Below, piece by piece: positions 11,341 to 25,160 of a DNA stretch of 64,000 bases; the stretch's first letter is position 1, and each line of letters opens with the position of its first letter. The position numbers were made by a program, and so were the translations under genes. A model generated the notes under the pieces. The model ran no database searches. It was given only the letters and a program-made list of their open reading frames with translations, and was not told the DNA's origin. The stretch comes from Lingula anatina (Eukaryota; Brachiopoda; Lingulata; Lingulida; Lingulidae): contig NW_019775924.1 in the NCBI RefSeq assembly GCF_001039355.2, positions 149,601 through 213,600 of the forward strand. Reading direction: 5' to 3'.

Positions 11341-12712
11341 TTGCGCAGGAAATCCTTTAAAGCATACTTCAAATAGTTTACCGTGTTTTACGACTCAACA
11401 GGTACTCGGCTATAAAGACGAACTGCCACGTCTCCTAGCAGATGGCGATGACGTATTTGTCAGAAAGATATTTATAAATTAGACAAACATGAGAGACCTT
11501 TTCCAGTTGATTACATTGAACACCATATTTCCATCGACATCGTGACTCGACATTTTGTCCAAATCGGTAATGGTTCTGCTTTTACTGGATGAAAATATTA
11601 TCTGCTTATTCACACCTTCCCGGATGCTTTTCACAGCAAACAGTGTGAAATGCATGGTTTTTGTCTTCATTTATTCCTTTGCTGCCTCTCTTTCACCGTT
11701 TTGTAAGTTCTTACTTCGGAAGCTAAACGTTTTGAGTGTGCTCTCTACTACACTATTGAAAACGCTCGGAAATTGCTCAGCTAAAGAAAGCTTCACTCTA
11801 TTAGCTTGGCTGCTTCTAATGCTAGGAGCGTGGGTCAAAATAATGTACCTGAAACCCGATGAAAACACTGCCCATACACCACGGCAGCAATGGGATGCTA
11901 AGGCAATAGTATGCCGTTCAGTCTTATGAAACCACACCAAAAGCATCTGCATAAGTACGTTCCGTCAGTGCGGACTTTCTGCGAACAACCTTCACAAGCC
12001 GAATAGATGTAATATGATGTAGATAGAGCATTATTCCTTTGTCCCACAAGATTTGGACCAATATTACGGCTTGGCCATTTTACTGCTACACTGTGATCAG
12101 ATCTGGCATGCACGTGCTCAAAGCCTACACTGCGTTGCGTTTATCAAAGGTCGCTCAAAGGTCATCAGATGTCGAGTGGCTTGTCGGCCACCTTGGATTT
12201 GCGCAGGTTTGTTTTTGAGTCGAAAACGCTGAAAGAGCTCACCATTCAAATTGTGGTTTAATTATGCTATTGAAGGTAACGCATGGACACACGCACACTC
12301 TTGATAGCTATTGTTTGTAACACGGTGTTTCAGAGGGCACTCGAGAAGCAAGCACCTCTCTACTATTCGTATGTCTTTCCCATAGTCTGATGATTGTAAT
12401 GTGTTGAGCCCTCATTGTCCTCTCATCTTCAGGGTACTCAGCCCCGTACCCAGCAATTTCAAAGATGGTCGTTTCCGAAAAAGTGGACCTTTTACCATGA
12501 AACTTCCCAGTACCTAGATCAATTTTAACCCAGAGTGGGCCTTCTCCTGGCAAAAGAGCGCTTGGTTCGAACCCCCTCCCCCCCCCCCCCCCCCCGGGCC
12601 GGGCCCCGGGCTTATAAAACTGCTGTGGTTTCGTATTTAGATATTGTTATATGTTGATGGCAGAGTTTTAAAGTGAATCTGTCTGATATCATGATGTGTG
12701 CAAGGACACTGT
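10507..12712. other. gene-free interval with a (TA)n tract
   Basis: No gene is supported. A pure TA run fills about 11286-11335, so the ORFs crossing it are artefacts. A weakly coding-like minus-strand stretch at 11479-12113 is listed separately. A poly-C run followed by a GGGCC/GGCCC-rich palindrome lies at about 12572-12610. Confidence 0.45.
11479..12113 (-). pseudogene. possible decayed zinc-ribbon coding relic
   Basis: On the minus strand, three open stretches follow one another: 12113-11898, 11952-11671 and 11670-11479. The last two are in one frame and separated only by a stop. The first encodes CEGCSQKVRTDGTYLC, a spacing like the CxxC...YxCxxC zinc ribbon of replication protein A large-subunit OB folds. 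A related stretch encoding DCSQKVHTD occurs on the plus strand near 15478-15512. The stops and frame change argue for a relic, not a working gene. The RPA link is weak inference from one short motif. Confidence 0.25.
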
Positions 12713-12802
12713 ATGAAAACTTTCGGGAAACCCAAAAGATTTGGTGCATGAAAACTTTCCGGAAACCCAAAAGATTTGGTGCATGAAAACTTTCGGGAAA
12801 CC
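12713..12802. repeat. 35-bp tandem repeat, about 2.5 units
   Basis: The unit begins ATGAAAACTTTCGGGAAACC and restarts at 12713, 12748 and 12783, with a single base change in the second unit. ORFs crossing it on the minus strand are repetitive and not genes. Confidence 0.85.
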
Positions 12803-15800
12803 AAAGCTTACAGCTGAGTGGTATTTGTCTATGAAGGTCATGCCACCACCATGGCAGGACTATCCACTTGTTTGTCTTAACTAGGAGCACAACATCTACA
12901 TATGTGTACCTGTAGGGGCCTTTGTGTCGACGCCAGCCACCAGTAACTTGAACCTACTGACATACAATTAGATTTCTGTAGGCGTGTCTTGATAGTTCTC
13001 AATTAAGTCACGCTGTAGTTCTTAAAATAACCCTATGAGAACGCAAATACCAAATTCTTGTAGACATAGGGCTTAATATTTTTGCTGTCTATTTATGCAT
13101 ACTCGTAAATATTTAAAACCAGGAGAAATATCTCATATTTGACATGGACTATATTAAAACGAATTTGACAACAGTTTATGACGGCAGTTTGACAAATGCA
13201 ACAGTTTTAAACGTCTCAGTGTTTCCTGCTCACTTGGAAACGCACTTAACGGCCCACTTTTATATTGGCCAAACAGTTTTGACGCACAGTGTATTACAAC
13301 ACTTAAATGACGAAGCGTCCCTCGGAGTCATGCACGAGAGAGTTCCATGTGACACAGGGTCCGGTTCCTATTGATTTGTACAGGTAAACCCCAACCTGGA
13401 TTACGAACCACTTACATGTACGTCACACTAACCCTGACCGGCACGAATCTAATAGAAATAGAAAACTTCATGTTCCTTTCTGTTACACGCACGGCACCCA
13501 AGTGATCTTTACACCGATGTCACTGAGTACTAAGTAGGTAGCTTGCGACGTAGGTGTCAATGTGTGTATGTTTGACTTCCGTTTATTGCCAGACAGTTCT
13601 CGTGTTTCATGCGTTACATGTGTGTTAACATTTTCCTCGAACATTGCGTGGGCTTCTTCAGGTTGATGACACATCCTGAAAATGAAATATTAATAAGTGC
13701 CAATGACGTCACCAAGTTTAGGAAAGGGTACAAATTGAGGCACAAACGTCACAACGTGCATTTCAAAACGCACCGACGTAAGTGTATCCATGTTTGCCGC
13801 TTCCTAAATTCCTTAAAACTATAATTCATCAAAAGTGAAACGTATTGGCTTTCTATTGTAAAAGTTAAATTCGGGTTGTGGTTAGGCATTGAATGATCGA
13901 AATTTAAATAAATTATGTTCTAATTCCTGTCTGTCGTCGAGGTAACGAGTTATGTCATTTCCGTATATGATGCATCACGCATCTAGATAAAAGGGTTGAC
14001 AACACTTCAAGTTGTTGATTCAAATATCTTGAAGCAGAAGTCACAAAAGGTGAGCACAATCCTTTCAGGTATTATCAGTTTGATACAAGTTAGAAAAAGT
14101 TAAAATAATGTCATTTTAAATGACATTAAAAGTGTTAATGGTAACTTCAGCTCTTTTTGACGACTGCTGGAATTTTCATACGTCGGAGAGGTTTTACATT
14201 TCAAATGTTTTTTCCCCAAAAACAAATGCAGTCCCATTATATGTTAGGACCCAGTGTAATATATAATGGGACTGTGCACTTACTTGTTCCTGATAGAAAA
14301 TGTGGTTTTCATAGGGATCAAGACTGGGAAAGTCAGGGTGATGGTGATTATGATTATTTCATTATATTTTCTTTGAATAATTTATGTTATTTTTGCTCTT
14401 TATTTATGTTTCATTTATCTATTATTTTTGTAACGCGAACAGATTCGATACTAAAATGTGACCCCAAATGTTTAAAAATCACTACATAAGCACAAATCAC
14501 CTCACCGCAGCTTTTGACCCCGGGGGGAACCTTGATATCTTTACAACTCCTCCATAAGCCTGTTCACTGCGGAAAACGAGTTCCTTAGGGTGAGTTGTAT
14601 ATATAGGGAGCTATATTACAATTGGAATCAGGCCAGTAAAGAGTTTGGTTTGGGGGTTCGAACGAACCACCCTTTTTGTCGAGAAAAGGTCCGTTCCAGG
14701 TAAAATTTGATCTACGCAAATGAAGGTTTCACTTTTTCAGAAATAGAAGCCCATTTAAAATAGCTGGCCACGGGCCTAAGAATGATTACAATAGGTTATG
14801 TACAACGCATGCTAGTTGGTAGTGACCTAAAATATTAATCGAACAAAAGTCAGCAGTATTAAAAAGAAATAGGTTTTGCTACGTTTTGTTAGTCAATTTT
14901 ATTGTTGTTTTTCTAATCCAAAATTGATGCTTACCCATTCGCAAGCCACCAACATTTTGAGACGACAATTTTTCTTTGTGCAGTTTTAAAGTGTTTTTAC
15001 AGTCGCAAAACCATTGCACAAGGATACGATTGTATGTTTTGAGGATCTCGTGTTGGTTAGATAACCAGATTGCACGTAGAGAAATGACATTATTGAACAC
15101 GTTGACCCATTCGCACGGAGACACAAATGAAATTAGTAGTTACCCTGGGGAACCAAGACATCAACTAATTGAACGTGTAAGACGATCATCGCTGCATTTG
15201 ATGATTGAGCAGGTGTCCACCACAGCAACAAACAAAGACATTGCGTGCAGGTCTGTCTAAAGATTAGGCTGGACAAAAGTGATTCTTGGCTTGCAAGAAG
15301 TAATTAATATGTACCGCTTTTGTCTACTTCATTATGTACGTAGGCCTATGTACGTTAATCATTTCAGCCTTCAAGTGACTGTATTGAAAATTGTATTTGG
15401 TAATCGTCACGGAACGAAACAACCTATGCAGGTTATTTTTGTAGGAAGGAAATGTGTCGGTCTTTATAAGGGCGTTAACCACAAAGACTGTTCGCAGAAA
15501 GTCCACACAGACTGAACTGCTTACCAACGCAGAGGTTTTCAGCGTGGTAACAAAAAGGAAGAGAGTGGACGGTATACTATTTCAACGAGTTTGCGCGGGA
15601 GTGATGGCAAAGAGGCCACAAAGTTAAAGAATATTTGCCCAATTTCTTACTTTGCGAACAGTACGCTACGGTTCCATGTAATTTTGGGGTGCACTGTTTT
15701 CACAAAAAACCATTAGAATAAATAATTTGTATACGATTGAATAACACTGAAACTATTGCCAATTAATTAGTTGTACACTTCTAAATAATGGATAGACCCG

Positions 15801-18800
15801 ATATGAACTTGTAATTGTTTATAGAAGTATTGAGGTACCAGCTCAAACCCTTGTTTAACGACTTCATTCAACTCCGTGGAACTGACGCAAAATTGCCACT
15901 TTCCAGCATGTTACCTTTGTCATTATGCCCTTTTTTGTCGTTAGACAGATCATCAAGTCTTAGCGGTACATTGGATCTATCCTGTAGCTATGGAAACATT
16001 TGGTTCTTAAAATAAAAACACTTCTCGAAGTTAAAGGCATTATAAAAATAAGGTTTTGACTACCAACTGTGGAAGCGCGGTTTAGCGTTATCGGTGTGGC
16101 AGATTCCAAGCTCCCCGTGTTAAGACTGGTTTCAGCTTTATCCCCACAGACAAACATTTTAGCTATTTAAAAATCACTTTTGTTTTCAATTAAAACGAAG
16201 CAAACGTATGCACTTTGATGTTGAGCACAATACAGGAAACGAATCTCTTTGCATTCTCTCAGTAGATAACCTCTCGACATTTTACGTTTTGTTGACATTA
16301 ACAGAAATATCTGTACTTTGTGAGGGACCTTTCTTGACTTTTCGCCTTAGGTGCACAAGTTTACATGGCTGTGCTATTCAAACGTTTCTATGTCTAATTA
16401 CTAGGCTGTTCTTCTTAACAGACGAACAAACATTTTACATTTATACGGTTTATCTTTAAATACGCCGCCGAAGCTCATACATTTGTTCGACTTTCACTCC
16501 ATCTAACAAAGACATTAGTTGAATTGACTGAATAGATTAAGCTCGACCAGGTCTCGGACTTCAGTACGTTTGGGGACTTTCTCTCACCGTATATCTACCT
16601 TTTTGTCGTGTGCAGCGACTCGAGTATAAACTATTTACAAATCGTATTGAATTTCGTGCTTGAGCATTTATTAAACATCGAGTTTAAACTAACTTACAAA
16701 TTGCCTATAGAGGCAAGAGGCCGCATTCAATGTGTCATTTGCAGTGAAAATCAGACAGAAAATTACGCGTCTTTACAAAGCCATTTTGCCCATTAGCTAA
16801 ATCATGTGTAGGCTTCACTTAGGTATAATAAACTGGAGACAAAGCTTGGTCAAAGCGTTGCGTTTCCTTGAATTACAGGAAATTACAGTTAAAGAACTAA
16901 TGAATGGTCCCTTTGGGAATTCTTTGATTTGGTTTCAGCGTCTCAGATAAACTGACAATTAAAAGGATAAACGTTGTTTTCGAAGGTTTTTTTAGTATTT
17001 CCGCTAGATTAAGACCATATATATAAAACTTATTCTCCAGTAGTATTTGAATTAAAAAAGACAATTGTATGATCTGGTTCACCAGTGAGAACCCTTTTCA
17101 CCCATATGTTATTGTAGTTCCTATCGCTTCTTTGTGAACATTTTAGCTACTCAATCGACACCTAGTGGTATCATACAGTTATGTTTATCCTGCAGTAAGC
17201 ATTAACACATAGATACTAATATTATGTTAACGTCGTTAATAAGTGTACTTATGATATTTTTGAAAAAGATACTGCACTTTTACATTTGTTTACATCACTG
17301 CTCCATCAATATCTGGTTAACAACGGTCTGGTTCATTGTTTGCAAAAGGCCGCCTTCTGCACGTTTTCAAACAAGTTCTATAAATTGTCGCATTCTAAAT
17401 GACTTTGATTTTGTTTTAAGACACAATTAACTCTCATACGAGGAATGTTGGTTTTGAGCTAAATTAATGATGCAAGCACGACCTCACCCCAAAGTTTTTA
17501 GTATGGTTTTGATAGGACTCTTAACTCATTTTAGAAACCATCAGTGTACCAAATTTCATTTTAATTCATTTCAACAATTAAATTGATAGTCATTAAATCC
17601 CATTGAATATGTTTTTGGACTGCATTGACTTTATCACAAACCAACTTTTTTTTTAAGTTACAAAAATTATTATTATTATTATTATTATTATTATGAGAGT
17701 GGAAACCATCAGAGACAGCCTGGAACGAGCCTATCATATCGTGACGCCACGCGAGACGAGAAGACGTTCGAAATTCCACGTGAGTCGAGGGTTACTTTAT
17801 AGTAATTAAATCGATGAAAATGTCTGTACCAAGTATCTTGTCTTAGAAACAGTGCGAAGGCAGCACGCAAAGCTTGGGTTTATACGTACTGAACCTGAGA
17901 GAAAACAACCAGAAAGATATCCGTGGATAAATTCACAGTCCTTGTTCGTTGCTGCACTATACTCTCGCGAGACTTCTATTATTTCTAAGCACACTTTCCT
18001 CCAAATCCGGCAAAATCCTGTGTAATTTTATGCCAAGTCCAGACACTTTGCACTATCTCGGATGATTCCCATCATGAGCATGGCTCATAGGACAATTAAC
18101 ACGCCTGGGATCATAATGCTCGACAATAGGAGATAACATGATTGCTTGGTCACGCTTCTTTGCGACTGAACGGTCTTGTTCCACGTGCAGCCTGCAAAAG
18201 CCACGTGTCTCGTGTAATTACTTTTTTCGCGGTGTTCAACGACAGGTCTTTGACAGATCTGTGGTCTGAATTCAAGGAAAGGAGCTTGAAAAAAGGTTTC
18301 GTGACATACAAAGTCACTATCACTCTTCCGTCTTCACGGGATAGATTTATCACTTGTCACACGCACACGACATGCATTGGTAGATGGTTCATGGCCCATG
18401 TCCATCCAATCATATGTGTATCAGCACCCTGGTTCCCGTTCCCTAGTTTTATTACAGACACTCGTCAAACTGCACAAATAAATATAAAACTTTTGAATCT
18501 AAACTCAAAAACATATATGCTTTTTATGGAAGCCTTTAACCTACATGCCCCCCCCCCACCACCACCACCACCACCAAAATAAAAAAAATGCTGCGCAAAT
18601 GTGCCATTGATTTTAATACCTGGTTTGATATGCTTACTGTAGAAGGTTCTTCACATTCGTTTACATGCAAGCCGCATGTGAAATGTCAGGTTTCATGTTG
18701 TGTTTTGTTACACAGGGTCATTCCGGGAAATGTATAAATTGAGCATCACGTTCTTCTCCGCGTTATTCTGTAAAGGCATATTCAGATCAGGCCTTAGATA

Positions 18801-21387
18801 CGGCAGAGGAGTATTTGTTTAACCTTTCACTTATTTTGATATTATTCGGTAATTATTATTGCCTGACTGGACATAGACATTGTTTTAGGCTTTGCGACAA
18901 AAGCGGAAACCATGGCATAACAAATATTGGCACAGCAGAGATTCAGCGTCGTATTAGGAAGACATGGAAAAACATAACTGAAGCTGACGTTACACCGTTT
19001 TTTATTATCAAGAAATAATTATATTGAAATATTTTTTCTTTGTGCTGTGGCGTATCTAAAATAAACAACTTCCAATAGTACGATTATTTAATTTGAACGA
19101 TTTTTCCGTCGCCACTTCTTAATTGCACATGGTTCTGCGATTTTTGGAGGAGCTATCGCGTTAGTGCACACTGTGTACTGGGCACATTTCTGGGAAAATT
19201 GGCAGGTTCTGGTTTTGAACATCGAGATTTGATCCATATTTCTTGAGTCTAGACACATGCAGTTGCACAGGGACCATTCCTTGTAATCCTATGCTACAGT
19301 GATTTTAACTGTGGACAACTTTGTGACCCGCTATGCCAACACCATATCTACATGAAAGACGGCACCAGGTTTTCGTGGCATGATGGTGTGTATAGGAATT
19401 CGTCAAACTCCTTGTAATTGTAATTTTGAATGGTTCTGTCCTGTTTTATTATTTAAGATATGTTCCTAATACGGCATTTTATGCATTCATTAAGAAACAG
19501 TTTGTTTTGTTTTATACAAAATATTGGTTTGATTTAAGTGCTGTATATACAACTTTATCCATTGTAACGTATGCATCTACATGGGTACAAAGGAATGCAA
19601 ATATATATAAATATGAATTATGCTCAATAGTGATATTGTATGACTCCTTGTATGAAAAAAAAATACAAAACATATTTGGCAGAGCCCAAATGGCTCTACC
19701 TACTCTACTGTATATATGATTGGCATTTTGACCTTTATAATTCACGTTTTAAATTGGACAGCAGTGTGCTTATGTCATTAGTACGAAAAATGCAAAAGTA
19801 ATTTTTGCTATTGAACGTAATTATTTAAGTTTTGCGTTATCATGAAACGCACGCGTCAAAACAAGGTTTAATGACAGAGATTATACTGTGTAATGTGGTA
19901 ATGATTAGGTTCATTTTGTTTGGCCACTGACAGTGTATTCCTTGGCCTCAGTTCCCATTCATTATAGCGACACATTGGCACCTCATTAACGCATAACATA
20001 AGCTTAACATTGACCTGCTATAATCCCAATATTTCCTACGCCAATATTTTGTGAGATAAATACTTTGTATGGAAAGTTCAGAAAACATAATGTGATGATG
20101 TGTTTGTTTCTGATATCTTGCAAGAATATCACTGAAGCCCAACTTGTGCTTGATAAGTAAGTGGTGATATTTATGCAAAAAGATGATATTTTAAATTCCC
20201 TTCACCCACATCGTCCGGCCATGGTAGTGTGGGATTTCTCATCGATGAAATGAATTATCGGTTGCACACAGATTTATCAAAATGCCATATTTTAAGTGCC
20301 AGATCATTCTTATTTTTGTTTAAAATAGCACATGGTGTAGACTATATGTCGATACGAACTCATCATACGTTTTCAGTTACATATGTTGTGATTATCTCGA
20401 AAGTAATTACAGACGATATGATATACAGTGTATGGAGCAAAATACAGAAAGCATGTATATTTTTCGAAGTGAATCTTATTACAATCAGTGATTATAGTTC
20501 TAATTTTTACTTCTGGAAGTACCCTATTATTTTAAAAATAAAAAAGTCCAATGCAGCAATTGTGCGGTTCAGGCAAATGAAACTGAATCATAAAGATGAC
20601 AAATAGTCCAGGAATTGCAAATTGAAGCACGCTTGATATATAAAGGTATCTATTTTATGCTCTCATGTCGGGTCCCTTTATGTTGTCTGTGGGACCCACA
20701 GGGCGACCCACACACTGTTATAGATTATCTTAGTCAGCACCACTATCAGAGGCTCAAAATGGGAGAAATCACAAAGTTTCCTCTATTGAGTGTTTTTGTG
20801 AAAAAGTGCACAGTAAAATGGCGTCATTTAAACCCAGTTTATGCAATTGCAGGCTCGTGGCCGAATGTTCCGATGACATTGTTTGTCGACAAAGGAACAT
20901 CTCGGACTCGAGGTCTTTTTAAAATTCTAATCATCTTCAGAAAAACAAACCAATATCAAGAGCGCGGACCGCAAATCCGCTAGTTAGACCCTGTAACTTA
21001 TGGTTTGAGTGCCAATTGTTTACATAAAAAGTGTATTTGTTTCATAGGGTAAGATCAGTCTAAAATCTGCTGAATGTATTTTTCTTGTCGTTTACTACTG
21101 AATGTATTTAGGTTTATAGCTCATAGACGTGTTTCGGTCCGTGTTCCAGCATATAAGAAGGTACAGGTATTCTTAACCACGTAGGTGTCTGCTCACATAA
21201 AGGACAACAATACAACAATGTTTAAACACTCTAAAACTGGTAATAAAAATGCCTCCAACTGACTTGCATGCACTTTGATATGAAATCTGACACGTATTTG
21301 ATGGGGTTGCAGTAAAATTAAACAGTCACTGCATCTCTTATGAATTCACAGTGGATTTAGGAAGAACCAGCACATCGCTAACTACTC
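12803..21387. other. long gene-poor interval
   Basis: I see no gene I can support. Visible items are an ATT microsatellite at about 17670-17693 and a proline-codon CCA/poly-C tract at 18549-18578. There is also a perfect 11-bp inverted repeat with a one-base spacer at 14106-14128, and a possible first exon at 13985-14049. ORFs of 110-146 codons (14157, 18142, 20229, 20615) lack ATG starts, family resemblance or splice context, and I do not call them. Confidence 0.4.
13985..14049 (+). promoter_or_regulatory. possible TATA-like promoter and non-coding first exon
   Basis: AGATAAAAG (about 13985-13993) precedes a short segment that ends in CACAAAAG followed by GTGAGC at 14050. The layout resembles the better-supported promoter at 24865. 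No following exon was identified. Confidence 0.2.
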
Positions 21388-21645
21388 TTTATTTTGACGG
21401 GAAAAGTGCCATAAAACGGATTTTCCTGGGGTAAACGCCGATGAACCCATACTTACCGATGGTGAATGAATCAGTTCCGAAATTCAAAGTTAGTTGATCG
21501 TTTTTTTAAGTGTGCTTTTGTAAGATAATTACGGTGGGTAGTCATCAATGAAGGTCCAGGTCGTTTTCTATGTGTTGTTTACAATGTATTTATTCTGATA
21601 TTTGAGCTTCATATGAAGAATTATTACCCCTTTAAGTTATTTGCA
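21388..21645. mobile_element. degenerate TTAA-ended MITE
   Basis: The interior (AAAACGGATTTTCCTGGGGT, then CCCATACTTACCGATGG) and the right end (ATTATTACCCCTTTAAG) match the elements at 25370, 29298 and 33733. The left terminus is decayed. See the copy at 29298-29584 for the intact ends. Confidence 0.5.
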
Positions 21646-21858
21646 CGAACCTGGTGTATTGTAGGTAAAAAAAGGCAAGAAGTGCACATGATAAAGTACT
21701 TTTTTATTATATCAAAGAATTATAGTTGTTATTACGGTTGAGGAATTTTATGAAAATGCATCTGATATCTAAACTGATATTAATTCCACTTAATGTGTTA
21801 ATGATAATTCTTTAAAGAATGGCGCATCACAATGCAGGCAAGGTTTAAGCCTTAATTG

Positions 21859-21941
<83 letters not shown>

Positions 21942-24864
21942 GTAAAAACGTTTTACCTGTACGAGTAATATTATATATAATAAAAAAAAAAAAAGAACAG
22001 CAACATTTTGCCCCGACCGGTTTCTTTCTTTCTTCAGGGGGTTTTTGATCATTCAGGGTAGCCTTCTCATTAGACGCTGATTACATTCCATGGGCGGATT
22101 ATGTAAGGTACACTTTCCTGTCTGATGCAGCGTCCTAGGGGTCATCCGTTAATCACTTCAGGTCAAACCTTTTAAGACACGTGAATAAATCTAATTACAG
22201 CAGTCAGGACTGGTCCTGCTGCGTCAGTATCGCACCGATCTGTTGTGCTGCGTTACTTAGCGAATACTAATTGGTTTGCTTATCAACTATATAGCGTTGA
22301 ACGGCTGCTGTTTGGCTTGTTACAAGTGCCTAATATGTCATTTAATCTAACATTACTGTCGAGAAATTTGACCGTGAGCAAAATGGAATGCTTTCCCAAA
22401 AATGCTTAAATTTTTAATGTAAATAAAAAAGCTGCACATTACGACAGATATCCGTAATGCGTTTTGAATGCCATTATGTAGAAGCATCTGTTTTTTAGTT
22501 CCAGTAACGTTAATTTGCAAGTTTTACTGTCTGTGCAGTTCGGTGTAAGTCAGCAGTTTTGAATACCACTGGATAGTTCAGTAAGTTTTTGGCATGTTTT
22601 GAATGCCTGAAATTGGATAAATGAATCCTATATGTAGATGGAAGCAAACATGTCAGAATCACAATGCTGTGCGGAGTTACGTGAGATATATCCTGAAAAC
22701 TTCCAGGAAAAACAATTCATCGTCTGATAAGACAACTAATCGTTCGTAGAATTTGAACCAATGGGCTTTCTAGATATTTTATAAATGAATTATGTCATTT
22801 CGTATTAATCGTGTTTCAGTAGGCGATCAATAGGAGCGAACGTGTTGATGAAGCCGTGCTTTTAAAAGAATACAAACAAAAGTAAATCTGTAAACAGCTG
22901 CTTTTTTTCAAGACAGCTGCTGTCAATCTAAAGGTAAGGGTAGATTATGTGATTCACCTTTTGTCTTGCAGCTCTTGCTTTGTAAACTAGCGCTAGCAGC
23001 AAAGTCTCACTGATTTTTGCCGGATAGTAAGCTGGTTTCCTAAAGTGGATATTGAATTCTGCATTTTGAATTATGGAATATCCTTTTGATTACAAATGCA
23101 CGATTACACCTCATTTATGTTCGATTGGAACTGGAATACGGTAAGTGACGGTGAGATGACATGGAATATGATACTTTTTTACATTAGCTGCTCCTTTTTG
23201 AGTACTGAAAGTGCGACTTTGTTGGAACATTGAAGCAGATAAAGTCGTCATATCATACATGACACATATAAAAGGATTTCATCACTTCAGTTAAGGGACA
23301 CTCCCGTTTAAGCGAAAAGAACAAAACCCTTTTCGGCAAAAATTATGTTTCCTAGATACCGTTGTATATCCCTTCTGGGTAATAAAATTCCTTTTTTTGT
23401 TTCAACCGTTATGGTCAATCAATCTATAGATCTGATTAATGTTATTGAAGCCCAATAAAAGCAGTGGCTCACTAATGGTGTATGTTATTGAATTTTTGTT
23501 TGTTTACAAAAGCTGTATCCAGAAAAAATGTGATAAAAATTTATTTTAAAACAATACATTACCCATCTGACTTTAGAGCAACATGATTTTGCTAAAGAGT
23601 TTTTTACTCGTATTAACTTTGGAGAGGTTTATCTACACTGGTCAAGTCATGACTTTAACCCTTCTAATTTACTGGTTAATGCAAGCATCTCGTCATTTCA
23701 ATCAGACACTGGGCTAACGTACGTGTAGAACCAATGTGGACAATATTGCATAGAAACATGCGTCCTGGGCGCTACTAAAACCCCAACTCTCTTTGATGAG
23801 CTACACCAGAAAGTGATACCAATTAACTCCCAAGAGGTACGACTACTATTTATAAGAGCTGACACTGGAAAAGCATGCTTGCATTACTAACTTTATCAAA
23901 GTGCACCCCGCACAGCGAGTTGACCGATGCCTTGACGCACGTATTCCGGAAGGGCAATTCCTTACGGACAATTCTAACTATTCCTTACCGTCTAGTCCAT
24001 TCAACCGAATCTGAGTCAATTCAAATGATATAGAGACAGTGTGTGACTCGTTTGGAACACACCTTCAACATTCTATTGACATGTCGATATGGGAGGTAAT
24101 GGGTATTTACACGGCAATATGTCACCCATGGGTAATCTTAGAGGAAGAGCTATATTTATAGACACATTTTCACCTGACCACTTCACTCTGTTTACTACCC
24201 GAGCTTCCTCTTTTCCAGTGTTCGTAAGCTTTGGACCAACTCTTTGACCATTGACTTTATGAAGTGGGCTGCATCTTGCTCTATTGAGGAAGAGAAAAAG
24301 TACTAGACTTGTAATATACTACTGTATGTTTTGGTAGTACAAGATAAGCCGTTATCGACAAAGAAAATGCTTTTTATTAGGTCATTTTGTATAAGGAGAT
24401 GATCCCGATTAGATTATCAGTCTGTCTGCTCAATACCTTTTTGAAAGTACGTACGGGTTTGCTTTATATTTCAGTTGCCTGGACCAAAAAGCCATTTCCA
24501 CGTCTATACGTGCTGGATCCTTGACTTAATGATTAATTACCCTGGAATGTATTGACTCAGACGGCTTCCTGCCTCAACTGTCAATATTTGCACTTGACCC
24601 CTAACCCCGCCCATTGTCACAAAAGGACGAACGCATACACATTATTCGATGCACACGACCCACGTGGCTGTATTATAGCATATCTGTCCGATACGGCTGG
24701 GTAGCTCTTTAATGACGCTTAATAGAGCATTGCACAGGAATAGACGGTCCGGATAGTACTAGTCAAAGCCTAGTGAGTCACTTAACGTAGAGATGTGACA
24801 AACAAGTACGGTTCTTTGGGTTTCTTTTTAATTGGGGCGACATGTGACGTTATAGGTCTGGCAG
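21646..24864. other. gene-free interval with (CT)n(AT)n
   Basis: A CT run (about 21866-21891) passes directly into an AT run (about 21895-21936). No coding exon, RNA or clear transposon end is visible in the rest. Confidence 0.4.
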
Positions 24865-24960
24865 TATATAACACGATTTTCCGTACTGGCTTTTATTGAA
24901 GTCATGACGCGTGTTTATCAGAGAGCTAGCCTGGAGTATGGACTATCACTGCAACACAAG
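24865..24960 (+). promoter_or_regulatory. TATA promoter and 5' UTR exon of the CX3C secreted-protein gene
   Basis: TATATAAC lies at 24865-24872. A transcript starting about 30 bases downstream (near 24895) would give a non-coding exon ending at 24960 (ACACAAG then GTAAAT). A second short exon, 25109-25169, has an acceptor (CCGTAG), holds an ATG at 25161 and ends in a perfect GTAAGT donor in phase 0. The coding exon at 27104 begins directly after a TTTCAG acceptor, so these upstream exons most simply belong to that gene. The linkage is inference from splice phase and position. Confidence 0.45.
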
Positions 24961-25160
24961 GTAAATTTTTATTTGATTTTTTAGTAACTCTCAAGACTGT
25001 CGAAAAGGCACAATTCCAGAAAGCTCAGTCAGAATTTCTTAAAGACGTTTGCTTTGTTTAATTAAAGAATGATGTTATTTGGATAACGTTTTCATGCATC
25101 TTCCGTAGAAGAAATCGTAATAAAAGGAAGACACGTTGACTGAGTTCCAAGCCATTCAAA

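Noticed and set aside
11194-11376. ORFs on both strands across the TA run
   Set aside because: They encode Tyr-Ile repeats from the microsatellite.
14157-14489. 110-codon ORF
   Set aside because: It begins at TTG, has biased hydrophobic content from AT-rich DNA, and shows no homology I recognise.
18142-18582. 146-codon ORF ending in a proline run
   Set aside because: No ATG at the start, a low-complexity end from a CCA repeat, no recognisable domain, and a long opposite-strand ORF overlapping it.
20229-20983. Two adjacent ORFs of 125 and 122 codons
   Set aside because: Non-ATG starts, different frames, no family resemblance or splice signals. They could be a decayed element but cannot be supported.
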